NCBI GenBank assembly: GCA_963843465.1
Contig: CAWJKP010000001.1
Span: forward strand, 310,001-374,000
Direction: 5' to 3'
DNA from: CAWJKP01 sp963843465
GTDB taxonomy: Bacteria; Planctomycetota; Planctomycetia; Pirellulales; Thermoguttaceae
DNA: 64,000 nucleotides
Positions 8,507 to 19,512 of the stretch are shown here, piece by piece. The stretch's first letter is position 1. Every line of letters begins with the position of its first letter. A program made the translations under genes and the position numbers. The notes beneath the pieces are model-generated. The model was not told the DNA's origin and did no database searches. It worked only from the letters and a program-made list of their open reading frames with translations.

Positions 8507-10845
8507 ATGAGAGCAGCTTCCTGCCTTCTTCCCATCGTCGGAACCCTGGTGCTGGCACTTCTCCATGGCGCTGCAACCAACGCAGCCAGGCGCAGACGGC
8601 TCCGCCGTCGGATACGAATGTGCCGCACAACGAGCATCGCACGCTGTGGTACACCCGGCCTGCGCAGGGCTGGTCCAGCGAGGCTCTGCCCATCGGCAAC
8701 GGTCGTATGGGTGCGATGCTCTTCGGCGGCGTGAATTGCGAGCACGTCCAGTTCAACGAGAATTCCCTCTGGTCCGGCGACAATAACTGGGACGGCGACT
8801 ATGATTGCGGCGACCACGGATTCGGCAGCTATCGGAACTTCGGCGATTTGTTCGTGGAGTTTGCAAACTCTTCCGACGCGCGCGTGACCTCTCCCGGCGG
8901 CCACGAGACCAGAGGCGCGTCCGACGTTCTGCCCGCAGATTACCGCCGCAAACTGGACATCTCCACCGGGATCCACGGCACGACATTTTCCCAAGACGGC
9001 GTCGCCTTCACGCGCGAGGCCTTTGCCAGCCGGCCGGACCAGGTCCTGGTCTTCCATTACACGGCGACGAACAACGGCCGGAAGACCGGCGCGCTTTCCG
9101 GGCGATTGCGTCTGGCTCCCGGCCAGCCTCATGCCAAGACGGTCGCCGACGCCAAGGGACTGTCATGGGACGCCGTGATGCCCAACCATCTCAAGCACGC
9201 CTGCGTTGTACGAGTCCTTCCTACCGGCGGCGGCGTGAAGGCCGAGGGCGACTCGATGGTGTTCGTCAACTGCGACAGTCTGACCCTGCTGCTGGATGCG
9301 CGCACGGATTACGCGCCGTCTTACAAGGCCGGCTGGCGCGGCAAAGCGCCTACGCCCGTGATTGGCGAGGAACTGGCCGCCGCCGAGAGCAAGTCGTTCG
9401 CGGCCCTGCGAAAGGCGCACCTGGACGACCTGGCCCCGCTGCTGGCCCGCGTGCGCGTCGATTGGGGGCGGTCCGCCGCCGCCACGCTGGCGATGCCGAC
9501 GGACGCGCACTTGGCCGCCTATCGCCAAGGTGCCGTCGATCCCGACCTCGAGGAGACGATGTTCCAATACGGCCGCTATCTGCTGGCCAGTTGCTCGCGA
9601 CCCGGCGGCCTGCCCGCCAATTTGCAAGGTCTCTGGAACGACAGCAATTCCCCTCCCTGGGCCAGCGACTACCACAACAATATCAACGTGCAGATGAACT
9701 ACTGGGGCGCCGAATCGACCGCCCTGCCCGAGTGCCACGAGCCGCTCTTGGATTTCGTCACCGCCTGCGCCGAACCGTGCCGCATCGCCACGCGCAAGGC
9801 CTTCGGCGGCCAGACCCGCGGCTGGACCGCCCGCACCAGCCAGAACATTTTCGGCGGCAACGGCTGGCAGTGGAACATTCCCGCCAGCGCGTGGTACGCC
9901 CGGCACATGGCCGAGCATTACGCCTTCACGCAGGATAAGGCATTCCTGCGAAAGCAGGGCTATCCGATGGTCAAGGAAATCTGTCAATATTGGGAGGACC
10001 ATCTGAAGAAGCTTGCCGACGGCGCCCTGGTGGCTCCCGACGGCTGGTCGCCCGAACATGGCCCGCGCGAGGACGGCGTGATGCACGACCAGCAGATCAT
10101 CTGGGACCTCTTCCAGAACTACCGCGAGATGGCGCAGCGCTGGGCGTGGATGCGGATTACCAGGAGAAAGTTGCCGACATGCAGGCGCATCTGGCGCCGA
10201 ACAAGGTGGGGAAGTGGGGCCAGCTCCAAGAGTGGCAGGCGGACCGCGACGACCCGAACGACACCCACCGCCACACGTCGCACCTGTTCGCCGTGTATCC
10301 GGGCCGGCAGATCAGCCCGAGCGGAACGCCGGAGCTTGCCAAGGCGGCCGTCAAGAGCCTCAAGGCCCGCAGCAACGACCATGAGGAGACGACGGGCAAA
10401 CCGTTTGCCGTGGACACGACGATTGGCGATAGCCGCCGTTCCTGGACCTGGCCTTGGCGCTGCGGCGTCTGGGCCCGCTTGGGCCAGTCCGAGCGGGCGG
10501 GAATGATGGTCCGCGGGCTGCTCACCTACAACACGTTGCCCAACCTCTTCTGCAATCACCCGCCGTTCCAGATGGACGGCAACTTCGGCATCTCCGGCGC
10601 CATTGCCGAGATGCTGCTGCAGAGCCATGCCGGCGAGATTGCCCTGCTGCCGGCCTGCCCGCAGGCGTGGGCCAAGAGGGGCTCTTTCAGCGGTCTGCAC
10701 GCGCGGCGGCTACAAGGTAGATTGCACCTGGGAGGACGGCAAAGTGACCTCCTTTCACATCGTCGCCGACAAAGCGCCGGACAAGAGCGTCAAGGTCAAG
10801 GTGCGCGTCAACGGCGAGATCCGCGAGATTGCCCCGGAGAGCTGA
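8507..10845 (+). CDS. Glycoside hydrolase family 95 (alpha-L-fucosidase-like), frame broken
   Basis: Exported GH95 enzyme, expected to release terminal fucose or galactose from complex glycans. A good signal peptide starts at ATG 8507 (MRAASCLLPIVGTLVLALLH). The mature part begins with LWYTRPAQGWSSEALPIGNG, a GH95 hallmark, followed by SRPGGLPANLQGLWNDSN and the (alpha/alpha)6 barrel region NYWGAESTALPECHEPLLDF. The C-terminal part contains THRHTSHLFAVYPG and FCNHPPFQMDGNFG. Reading requires three frame changes: near 8578 (after the signal peptide), near 10138 (REMAQ to ALGVDADY) and near 10696 (FSGLHAR to GGYKVDCTW). Total length of about 778 residues is normal for GH95, so single-base errors are likelier than decay. 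It ends 24 bp from the convergent esterase gene. Confidence 0.85.
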
Positions 10846-10869
10846 TTCTGCCGGCGCAAAACGGGCGCC

Positions 10870-12910
10870 CTACTCTGTCTTTTCCGACTTTCTGCTGAAC
10901 TTTCCCGCCGCGCCTGCCGCCTGATAGATTGCGGCGGTCTTATCCAGCGACGGCGATGGGGCAGCATAGACGACCAGCGGGCGAGGGGCGAGCATGCCCA
11001 GCACGTCGGGAATGTCGCAGACCCGCAGAACGTTCAACAGCGCGGGGGCGTCGGCCTCCATGTGGCTTAGAGGCGGTTTGTTCAAAATGACGCCCGCAAT
11101 CTCCGGCTCCCACAAGGCAGCGTATGCGGCCAGCACGCCCGCCGGCCCTTCACCGGCCACGTAGATCGGCATCTTGCCGTCGTGCTTGTCGTACAAGTAT
11201 CGGGCCGCGGCTGCCACGTCCCGCACTCGGCCCGCATCGACCGTCCGCCCCAGCAACGCGTGCGATCGCTCCACGTAATTGGGCGGGTCCTTTCGCGTCC
11301 AGCGCGTGCGGTCCACGCCCCGCGGGGCGCAGAGGTACACCTCGTCGCCGTTCTCCTGGACGCTACGCAGCCACTGGCCAAGGGCCGGCTTGCTCTCCAG
11401 GTTCCGCACGGCCAGCAGGACGCGCTTCACTTCCTTCGTAGACTTCATCGCAGCGACGCGCTCGATCCCGACTTCGATCCCCGGCTCGCTCTCCAGCCGC
11501 GCGTCGTCCGGTCGGAGCTGCTCGATGAGTTTCGCCGGCAGCACCCTGGCGGGCAGGCCGCGGAAGGTCACGCGGCGCAACTCGTCCCGCAGCCCTGATC
11601 GCCATGCGTCGAATTCCCCCTGCCGCGGCGGCGCCACCTGGGCCATCGGTACGAAGTGCCGGTCGATGGTCGTGTTCAGCTCATCCTTGGGAAGGTCGGA
11701 ATCCTTGGGGAAGACCCGCAGCTTCTCCGGCTCGATGGGGTATCGTTTCTCCTCGCCCTGGCCCGCGATAAGGTCCTCCTCGCTGTCGGCCACGATCCGC
11801 GGGTCGTCTTTCAGGTGCATGTTGATGAAGCGGTACGCGGCCTGGCGGAGGTCTTTGCGGTAGGCGTGTCCGCCCACGCTCACTGCGGCATCGACCATGT
11901 CGCTTGCGCCGTAAAGGCTATAGACCCGCTTCAGCCGGTTGATCACGCGGTCGTTGGCGTCCATGGGGAAGATGGCGTCCTGGTCGCTGTTAGCGAACAG
12001 CAGCGGCCTGGGGGCCACGAGCGCGGCGATCCGCGTCCACGGCCATTGGAACGTGTTGTAGAAGGACATGCAGTCGCAGTGGCCGTTGATCACACGGTCA
12101 GTCACATACGAGTGCAAGTCGGCCATGCCGCTGACGGGCACGGCCGCTTTGACGCGTTGGTCAGCCGCCGCGATCCAGAAGGTGGCCGCGCCGCCGCCGC
12201 TGATGCCCGTCACCGCGATCCGCTGCGGATCGACGTCCGCACGGCTGATGAGATAGTCGATGCCGCGGATGCCGTTCCAGCACTCGACACCCGCCGGGGT
12301 GTAGCCGCGCGAGTGCCACCACCAGCGACCCTCTCGATACGTGCCATGATGGACGCCCGCGATCTCGCCCAACTGCAAGGAATCAACCACCAGGCAGACA
12401 TAACCGTGCTTGGCGAACCAGATGCCGTGGGACTGGTAGGCTGTCTTGTTACCCGGCCGGCCCTGGTTGGAATGCCCGCACACGTAGAATACCGCGGGCA
12501 GGCGCTCGCCCGGCCTCACGCTCGCCGGGCGGTACAGGTTTCCGGTCACGTACAGCCGCGGGCCGGCTCTGGTAATGGACCATGTCGACCACGTAGCCGT
12601 CGCGCTGGAGCGTGCCCGTCAGCGTGGCATCAAGCGGCGTCCTGGCCGGCAAAGGCCAGAGCCCCAGCATATAGAAGTACTCCTCCTGGTATTTCGGCCG
12701 GATTCGCTGCCAGTCCTCTTGCGAATGGATGCCCTTCAGCAAACCCTCGGGGGAATCGGCCTCGATCTTCTCCGTTTCACGGGCAAGGTACGCCTGTATC
12801 ATCTGGTCGCCCGGCGCGTCCCGGTCCGGCGGGCAGTACCCTTGACCGGCGGCGAAGGCGCAAACGAGAGACGCCAAGAGACACACAGAAAGGAGTTTGG
12901 CTGACCGCAT
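10870..12910 (-). CDS. Secreted alpha/beta hydrolase (acetyl xylan esterase-like), frame broken
   Basis: Predicted exported esterase or peptidase of the dienelactone/acetyl-xylan-esterase group. The start is ATG 12910, giving a signal peptide MRSAKLLSVCLLASLVCAFA. The N-terminal 120 residues lie in one frame and the rest in another; the break is near 12556, between MVHYQSR and LYVTGNLYRPA. The catalytic serine is in GISGGG, with candidate Asp in NSDQDAIFP and His in VGGHAYRKD. A second, weaker hydrolase-like half (last 230 residues) has AGEGPAGVLAAYAAL but its active site looks incomplete. A role in removing acyl groups from polysaccharides is inference from the GH95 neighbour. Confidence 0.8.
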
Positions 12911-13063
12911 GGTTTTGTCCTCTGTCAAACTGCTGAATAAGGCGTCTGGAATGTACAGCGCGAAACTGACCAACCGGACACGGCACTAGTATTGGTAAGC
13001 CGGGGCGACATGACGTTCCAAGGAGCGTAAAGGGATCGCGTGTCTTTGTCTTGGCATAGATCA

Positions 13064-15794
13064 TCAATCAGAGACTCCCGACCCCGTTACGCGTCCGATA
13101 GTGAAGTTTCCCGAGGTCACCGGACTGGTGGTCATATTTTCCTTATAGGCGACGGCTTTCAACGTACAGGTCGCGCTGATGAGTGCCGTGCCCGACTCGC
13201 CGTTGATCAAGGTTCCCGACGCTGGAGTCGGCGCCTTCCCGTCGGTTGTATAGCGTATCGACGCGCCTTTGGTGGTGGTGCCGATCGTCACCGTCGGCTT
13301 GGAATCAAAGCTCCCCGCCGCCGGATTGAACGTCGGCGCGGCCACCTTGCCTCCCCTCGTGGTGTCGATGTTGCCCGGGCTCAGGGCGATATCGATGGTT
13401 GCCTCCTTATCCGGGGCAACTTGTTGTTTCTTCTCACGCCCATCCCAGCAGATTCTTAACGTCAAGGGGGTCAGGTCAGTCGTGGTGAGAGCACCATGAA
13501 GCGGCTGCGTATATTCTTTGACGGAAACCGGAAGATCACGGAGCATTCCCTGGTCGTCTGCCGAGCGTTTTGTCAGCAACATCCCCTTCGTGTCATACAA
13601 TTCAACAATGGCGTCGGAACATTTCGCCGATCCCGCCGCCACCGTGACCGATACCGGCCAGCCGGTCGATACATTTTCGATAGCTCCCCCGCCAAGCCAG
13701 TGGATGCTATTGGTTACGTTGTCGGGGAAAGACGATCCGATGAGTCTGACGTTCATGTAGGGTTGATTATAGAAACCCATCTCATACGGATAGAATTTGC
13801 GGTCCTGCACGCCATCGGTCGACTTTTTGAACGTGTTATGCAAAAAGAGGATGTTCTTATACGGATCCGCCTCGCCGACCGCGCCGTATCCCCCCAGGCC
13901 TACGCCGATATCGTTGGACTCGAAGGTATTCCCGGTGACGGTCAGGTCGTCGTCACTTCGGCTGGTATTGATATCCATCGCGTGGGCCCAATTAAAGCCA
14001 TCATCGGGAACCGTGCGTGCGACCGTGGCTTTGATGAAGTTATGGGTAAAACGGATATTCTTCGACCCTTCAATGACTTGCACGATGCGCGCGCCGAGGC
14101 GCCGTGAAACGTTGTCTCATCGGAAATCGCTTCGAAATGGTTATCGTGGATGTTAATGTCGGTGAGCGGGCCCAAATGCTTATAACTTCTCATCTCAAAT
14201 GCCCGCACGGTCGTTCCGGTGTTCCCATACTCGCGATTGGGGTATTCACGGACGATGACCGAATTGTCGGCGATTTCACAATCCGTGTTGCCGCCATCCA
14301 TAACGGCGATTCCGCGGGTAGAGCCGGTAATGGTGTTGTGCAGCAATTTAATCCTGGCTCCGGCGCTCAACGCGAAACCGTTGGTGATGGCGACATTGCC
14401 ATGCAGCCGGCAGTTTTGCACCACGTCATGCCTTCCTGCCGGAGCTTTGCCGCCCGCGAAAATGCCTCCCTGCGGGTAATTGGTCACCGTACAGTTCTCG
14501 ACGACGGTCACTCCCCCGGCGACGACCATCGCGGCACGGACTTCGTCCCGCCGGTAATTGATCGGTCTCCGCGGCGGTGTCCCCATTCCCTTAGGCGGCG
14601 TTGTCGGCGCCGTGCCCGGATAAGTGAGCGAACAATTACGGACGGTTATGGTGGTCGCAGGATCTTTGCCGAGACTGGCGTTGATCGTGACCAGATCATC
14701 GCCCCAGGTATAGGTGGAGATCCCGTCGAGCACGACGGGACCGTTGGTCTCTCTGAGCACGACCGCATGGCATGATGAACCGCCTTGCCGCCCTTGCACG
14801 ATCCCATAGCTCCCGGCCGGCCTTTTCTTCCACAACGAATCCTTGATGGTGGGAGCGTTGACTTTGTCGGTAAATCGCCAGACGTTGGAAATGTCTTTGA
14901 TATGTTTTGGCATATCGTCAAATACCGTCATCATCGTGGGGGGGGCCGAAACCTCATTCCACCATAAGGCCCAAGCATTCCCCAGGCGCCGTCACGCGTG
15001 GCCAGAATTGCCGCGTCACATGTCCGCGTCAAGATGACGCGGTCCAGTTTTATCGAAGTGGGGGTTTTCAACGGATTCAGGGTGATCTGAATATACACCG
15101 GGTTGGTAGTGGCCGGGATGAAGTTGAACTGCGGACAATGTCCATGAGAATCATTACCGGATTCACCACGCTGCCAGGGCGCGACGAGCTTATGGGTGAC
15201 GGCATCGAACACTTCCAGTTTGACGGTGTTCCAACCGGTAGTTCCGACTCCCGAAAGCGCCGCGCAGGCGGTATACGTTCGATGGGCTTTGGGAATCGCG
15301 ATTTTCCCGGACTTGATCACGCGCGGAGTCTTTCCGCTGTCGACCGACCATTTCAGCACCTTGTTGCTATACAGATAACAATCATTGGGAGAAATGGTCA
15401 GCTTGGAATTCGCCGCGCCGCTGGCATCCCAATCGGTGATCGAGGTAGCCCCCATCCGATCGGCTTGAAAACTGCCGTTCGGGACCTCGATGGGCGCGGC
15501 ATTGTTGTACGTGATGGTGTGCCCCTTCAGGTCAAGCGTAATGCCGGGCTCGGAAATCACGAACGCCGTTTCGTCTACGGTGACATCGGTCTGCAATACA
15601 TAGGTTTCGTTGGGCGTATCCAACAGGTAGGGCGCGGGTCTGGCGGCAAGCCATGCTTCATCGATATCGGTCGTGTTGGCTGATTTGATCGGTTTGGCAA
15701 GACTGGTAATAGCGCAGCAGAAAAAAGCCCCTAGCACGGCGACAGTTGTCACCATGAGGGGGGTAGTGCGATTCAGACTCGGCAATTTGTTCAT
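13064..15794 (-). CDS. Secreted right-handed beta-helix protein with chitobiase-type C-terminal domain, frame broken
   Basis: Large exported protein (about 910 residues). ATG 15794 is preceded by a strong AAGGAGAT site and starts a signal peptide (about 1-33, LMVTTVAVLGAFFCCAI). Residues 60-90 contain a parallel beta-helix start (ITLDLKGHTITYNN). Many beta-helix coils follow (NCRLHGNVAI, LLHNTITGS, IHDNHFEA, VTGNTFESND), typical of NosD/pectate-lyase-like folds. The C-terminus (about 800-900) is a CHB_HEX_C_1-like domain: YTTDGKAPTPASG. Two frame breaks: one at an eight-G run (14938-14945) and one in a GCGC tract near 14093. The substrate is probably a polysaccharide (inference); no catalytic residues could be assigned. 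Confidence 0.8.
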
Positions 15795-15935
15795 GTTGAT
15801 CTCCTTCTTTCTCGAGACTTCAGGGTTACGGCTTGAATACCACGTCGGCCGTCGGGATCGGCCGGAGGCTTTAGGGGTGTTCACGGAGTCATGTGGCAGC
15901 CACGACGAAAACACCCTAGGCCGGGTGCAATGTCT

Positions 15936-17123
15936 TCAGGAACGCGGGGTCCACGTCCACGCCCAGTCCGGCGCATCCGGGAGCGTCACCATGCCGTTCC
16001 TCACTTCCATTCCGCCGAGGACGGGATCGATCTTGTGCTCAGTGAAGGTGTCCAGGTCGGCATAGACCGCGCATTTCTGCGCAGCCATCACGTGGGCAGC
16101 CGCCGTCAACGCGATGCGCGTCTCCGACATCGAACCGAGCATGCACTGCAGGTTGGCGGCCTCGGCAATCGCAGCGATTTGCATTGCCTTGAGCATGCCT
16201 CCGCATTTCATCAGTTTCACGTTCAACAGGTAGGCCGCCGAGCGGCGGACACACTCCAGCGCGTCGCTCGGGCTGAGGACCGACTCGTCGGCCATAATCG
16301 GAATGGGGCTCTGCTGCCTGACGTGTCGCATGCCCTCCCAGTCCCAGTGTGCCACGGGCTGTTCGCAGAACTCGATGCCCAGCGGCGCGATCCGTTGCAG
16401 CGCGTGTACGGCCACGTCGCGGGTCCAGCCCTGATTGGCGTCGATGCGGATGCGGACCCGTTCCCCGACGGCGGCCCGGATCGCGCGTAGCCGCGCCACA
16501 TCCAAGTCCGGGGACTGCCCCACCTTCACCTTCACTACCTGGTAGCCCTCGGCGACGATCTCCTTCGCCTTTTCGGCCATGGGGCCCGGCTCGTCGAGGT
16601 ACACAGTTCGATCCGACTCGAACGTGTCGCGATACTGGCCGAGCAGGTGGCAGACGGGCTGCCCCGCCAGCTTGCCGCAGATGTCCCATAACGCCATCTC
16701 CAGGGCCGCCTTGATACTGGGGTTACCGCCGACACGGGCGTCCATGTCGGCCACAATCCTGGCCAGTTCAAAGGGATCGCGGCCACGGATGACGGAGATG
16801 AGATCCTTGCCGATCACGACCGCAGACGCCTGGGTTTCGCCGGTAACCGGGGGAAAGGGCGAGGCTTCCCCCCAACCCCCCACGCCATCTGCCGTGCGGG
16901 CCCGCACGAGCACCTCGTCGGCACCCGGCTGCCCGACCGCGGTGCGCATCATCTGCTTCATTGGCATGGTGAAGGGGAGAATGTCGATCGCTGCGATCCG
17001 CCGGTTTCGGCCCCTTCCCGCTGCCCCCTGGGCGCCGAGCAGTCGCGGCGCCATTGGGCTGCAACAGCCTATCCCCGTTGCGGCGATTGCCAAATTCTTC
17101 AAGAGCGCTCTTCGGGTCGGCAT
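15936..17123 (-). CDS. Enolase-superfamily enzyme (dipeptide epimerase / muconate cycloisomerase-like), TAT-exported
   Basis: A 395-residue member of the mandelate racemase/MLE superfamily. The start at ATG 17123 gives a twin-arginine signal (PTRRALLKNLAIAATGIG). The barrel has the K-x-K base pair in VVKVKVG, metal ligands in RIDANQGW, FCEQP and MADES, and the second lysine in LLNVKLMKCGG. The KVK plus DANQGW/EQP/ADES pattern best fits the MLE subgroup with dipeptide epimerases (L-Ala-D/L-Glu). An exported version might act on cell-wall peptides, but the substrate is not determined. It is transcribed away from the ThuA gene, from a 370-bp divergent region. Confidence 0.88.
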   Translation of the reverse strand: MPTRRALLKNLAIAATGIGCCSPMAPRLLGAQGAAGRGRNRRIAAIDILPFTMPMKQMMRTAVGQPGADEVLVRARTADGVGGWGEASPFPPVTGETQASAVVIGKDLISVIRGRDPFELARIVADMDARVGGNPSIKAALEMALWDICGKLAGQPVCHLLGQYRDTFESDRTVYLDEPGPMAEKAKEIVAEGYQVVKVKVGQSPDLDVARLRAIRAAVGERVRIRIDANQGWTRDVAVHALQRIAPLGIEFCEQPVAHWDWEGMRHVRQQSPIPIMADESVLSPSDALECVRRSAAYLLNVKLMKCGGMLKAMQIAAIAEAANLQCMLGSMSETRIALTAAAHVMAAQKCAVYADLDTFTEHKIDPVLGGMEVRNGMVTLPDAPDWAWTWTPRS

Positions 17124-17493
17124 GGGGGCCCCCTGCGATCGTGGTGCGTAAAACAAGCTTAGGATACGTTCAGTGTGTGCGGACGACCGGCCGGAGTCAA
17201 GAACCGGGCTTGAGGTGGCCCCATTTGTCTAGACCACGAAACGTGATTTCTTAGATGGATCGGAAGATAAATCGCCTTGATGATGCCCATGAGGAGGTCT
17301 TCCAGAGTTGCCGGGGCACGACGATTCTACTCCCGAGAGTCTTGGGCATCGAATCCCGTAACTCCTTGACGGAGAACGAGTACGGAGTTATTAGTTTGGA
17401 CACCAGTTCTCGTCGCGCCGCGTTGTTGTTGCAGCCGTCTCCGCGGAAGGGTATGCTGGCAACATCGGTTTTTCCCCCTTGCGGAGACTCGCC
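17124..17493. other. Divergent intergenic region
   Basis: 370 bp between the minus-strand enolase-superfamily gene and the plus-strand ThuA gene. Apart from the candidate promoter at 17366-17394 I see no gene here; an 80-codon frame starting at 17255 has no recognisable product and no ribosome-binding site. Confidence 0.5.
17366..17394 (+). promoter_or_regulatory. Candidate sigma70 promoter for the ThuA-AKR run
   Basis: TTGACG (17366-17371), a 17-bp spacer and TATTAG (17389-17394) lie about 100 bp before the ThuA start codon. The spacing is ideal and the -35 box has five of six consensus bases. Sequence match only. Confidence 0.4.
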
Positions 17494-18357
17494 ATGAAAC
17501 GGCGCGAGATGCTGAAGACGGCGTCGATTGCGGTCGTGGGGCTGTCGGCCTTCCCGTGGAAGTGGGCAGCCGCTGCCGAACGGAAGAAAAAGGTCCTCTA
17601 CTTCACCCGCAGCGCAGGCTTCGTTCACCCCGTCGTGAACCGCGACGGCCGCGCCTTGAGCCACTCGGAGAAAGTGCTGACGGAAATGGGGAAGCGGGCC
17701 GGCATCGAAGTCGCCTGTAGCCAGGACGGAACGGTCTTTGACGGTGATCTCGACCAGTACGACGCCATCGCCTTCTACACCAGCGGCGACCTTTACAGTC
17801 CCGGCGGAACAGGCACGCCGATGACGCCGTCGGGCAAAGAGAAACTGCTCGATGCGGTGGCGGCCGGCAAGGGATTCGTGGGCTTCCACGCCTGCACCGA
17901 TTCGTTCCACTCCAAGGGCGAGCAGATCGATCCCTATGTGGGCATGGTCGGCGCGGAGTTCCTCACGCACGGCCCGCAGCAGGAGGCGTCGCTGATCATC
18001 ACCTCGCAATTCCCCGGCCTGCAAGGCCTGGGCATGGCCGAGGGGATCTCGTTCCACGAAGAGTGGTACGCGCAGAAGAATTTCGGCAGCGATCTGCACG
18101 TAATCCTGGTGCAGGAGACGAAGCACATGCTGGGCGATTGCTACCGCCGCCCCGATTATCCCTGCACCTGGGCGCGAATGCAGGGCAAGGGCCGCGTGTT
18201 CTATACCTCGCTGGGACACCGCGAGGACATCTGGACCAATCCCTTCTTCCAAGCGATCGTCATGGGCGGTTTTGCCTGGGTCTTGGGCAACGCCAACCAC
18301 GACGTGAAGCCGAACATCGACCAGGTGACCCCGAAAGCCAATCAATTGCACGCCTAG
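17494..18357 (+). CDS. ThuA domain protein, TAT-exported
   Basis: A 287-residue ThuA-like (trehalose-utilisation, GATase-fold) protein. The N-terminus KRREMLKTASIAVVGLSAFP is a twin-arginine-like signal. The domain contains KVLYFTRSAGFVHPVV, VGFHACTDSFH, GAEFLTHGPQQ and GRVFYTSLGHREDIW, the conserved ThuA segments. ATG 17494 is used; an upstream in-frame TTG at 17479 is less likely. It starts a plus-strand run (ThuA, AKR, Gfo/Idh, cupin). ThuA proteins usually accompany sugar oxidoreductases in planctomycetes; the reaction is not established. Confidence 0.9.
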   Translation: MKRREMLKTASIAVVGLSAFPWKWAAAAERKKKVLYFTRSAGFVHPVVNRDGRALSHSEKVLTEMGKRAGIEVACSQDGTVFDGDLDQYDAIAFYTSGDLYSPGGTGTPMTPSGKEKLLDAVAAGKGFVGFHACTDSFHSKGEQIDPYVGMVGAEFLTHGPQQEASLIITSQFPGLQGLGMAEGISFHEEWYAQKNFGSDLHVILVQETKHMLGDCYRRPDYPCTWARMQGKGRVFYTSLGHREDIWTNPFFQAIVMGGFAWVLGNANHDVKPNIDQVTPKANQLHA

Positions 18358-18370
18358 GAGGAGATAACCC

Positions 18371-19432
18371 ATGCATCAAGACGGCGTTACCCGACGTGAA
18401 TTCGTGCGGCGCACGGCGGCCGCGGCGGCAGGCGCAGCCGCGGCGGGGGAGATCATGGGCCAGAGGGCCGTGGCAGCCCCGGCTCAGATAACCGATGTCA
18501 GCAGAACCCGCAGCTACCATGAAAACATGGAATACCGCCGCCTCGGCCGGACGGGCCTGATGGTTTCCGCGGTCGGCATCGGCGGGCATGTCAAAAGGAT
18601 TCCCTTCGGCTGGAACAGCCCTGATTTCAAGAAGAACCGCCGCGAGGTGCTGGCGGCCTGCATCGACCACGGCATCAACTACGCCGACCCTTGCGGCGCG
18701 GGCGAGGTGCTCTTCGTGGCCGAGGCCCTGGGCAGGAACCGTGAGAAAATGTACCTCGGTTTCGACTGGTGGGGCGCCCGTGACCCAAACCTCGCCGGCA
18801 ACCTCGCCAAGATGAGGGAGCAGCTCGACACGGGCCTGCGCGAGACGAAACTGGAGTACGTAGACCTGTGGCGCGTGACCATGCGCGAACAGACCAGCCG
18901 CAACGGCGAGAAAGAGATCGAGACCGTCGCCCGGGCTTTGGAATGGGCCAAGAAGAGCGGCAAGGCCCGCTGCACGGGTCTATCGACCCACCATCGGCCG
19001 TGGATCGCCGCGGCCGTGGCCAAGTACCCGCAGTTCGAGGTGATCGTGACGCCCTACGCCGCCGGCAGCAAGGAGAAGCCGGTGGGCAGCATGTTCGACG
19101 CCCTCCGCAAGTACGACGTGGGCCTGATCGGCATCAAGCCGTTCGCCGGCGGCACGATCTTCACGTCCGGCGGCACGCCCGATTCGGCCACGAAACAGGA
19201 GGACGACGAGCGGGCGCGGCTGGCCATTCGCTACGTGCTCTGCTGCGACGTGATGCACTGCACCATCCCGGGGCTGATCACGGTCGACCAGGTGAAGAAC
19301 GCGGCGGCGGCGGTGAGAGAGCGGCGGCAGTTCGACCTGGCCGAGACGCGGCGGCTGGAGCAGATCGTTGAGGAGATGTGGGCCAACCTGCCCCATACCT
19401 ACCAGTGGCTGCGAGATTGGCAATGGGTATAG
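18371..19432 (+). CDS. Aldo/keto reductase, TAT-exported
   Basis: A 353-residue NADP-dependent aldo/keto reductase family protein with a twin-arginine signal (TRREFVRRTAAAAAG). The barrel starts with YRRLGRTGLMVSAVGIGGH, followed by INYADPCGAGE and a C-terminal VDQVKNAAAAV segment. The usual catalytic tyrosine/lysine signature is not obvious, as in many exported planctomycete AKR-like proteins, so activity is uncertain. It starts 13 bp after the ThuA stop with AGGAGGAGA just upstream, so the two are co-transcribed. Confidence 0.88.
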   Translation: MHQDGVTRREFVRRTAAAAAGAAAAGEIMGQRAVAAPAQITDVSRTRSYHENMEYRRLGRTGLMVSAVGIGGHVKRIPFGWNSPDFKKNRREVLAACIDHGINYADPCGAGEVLFVAEALGRNREKMYLGFDWWGARDPNLAGNLAKMREQLDTGLRETKLEYVDLWRVTMREQTSRNGEKEIETVARALEWAKKSGKARCTGLSTHHRPWIAAAVAKYPQFEVIVTPYAAGSKEKPVGSMFDALRKYDVGLIGIKPFAGGTIFTSGGTPDSATKQEDDERARLAIRYVLCCDVMHCTIPGLITVDQVKNAAAAVRERRQFDLAETRRLEQIVEEMWANLPHTYQWLRDWQWV

Positions 19433-19512
19433 AGGAGCAGAAGTGGTCGGAGCGGCGAGCCGATTGTCCTTCGCAATAACTCCATCCAGAGCAAACTTAG
19501 GGGAGCCCGGTA

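Noticed and set aside
17251..18372. Long minus-strand open frame of 373 codons
   Set aside because: It is the antisense shadow of the ThuA gene, whose motifs and signal peptide are on the plus strand; high-GC DNA gives long shadow frames.
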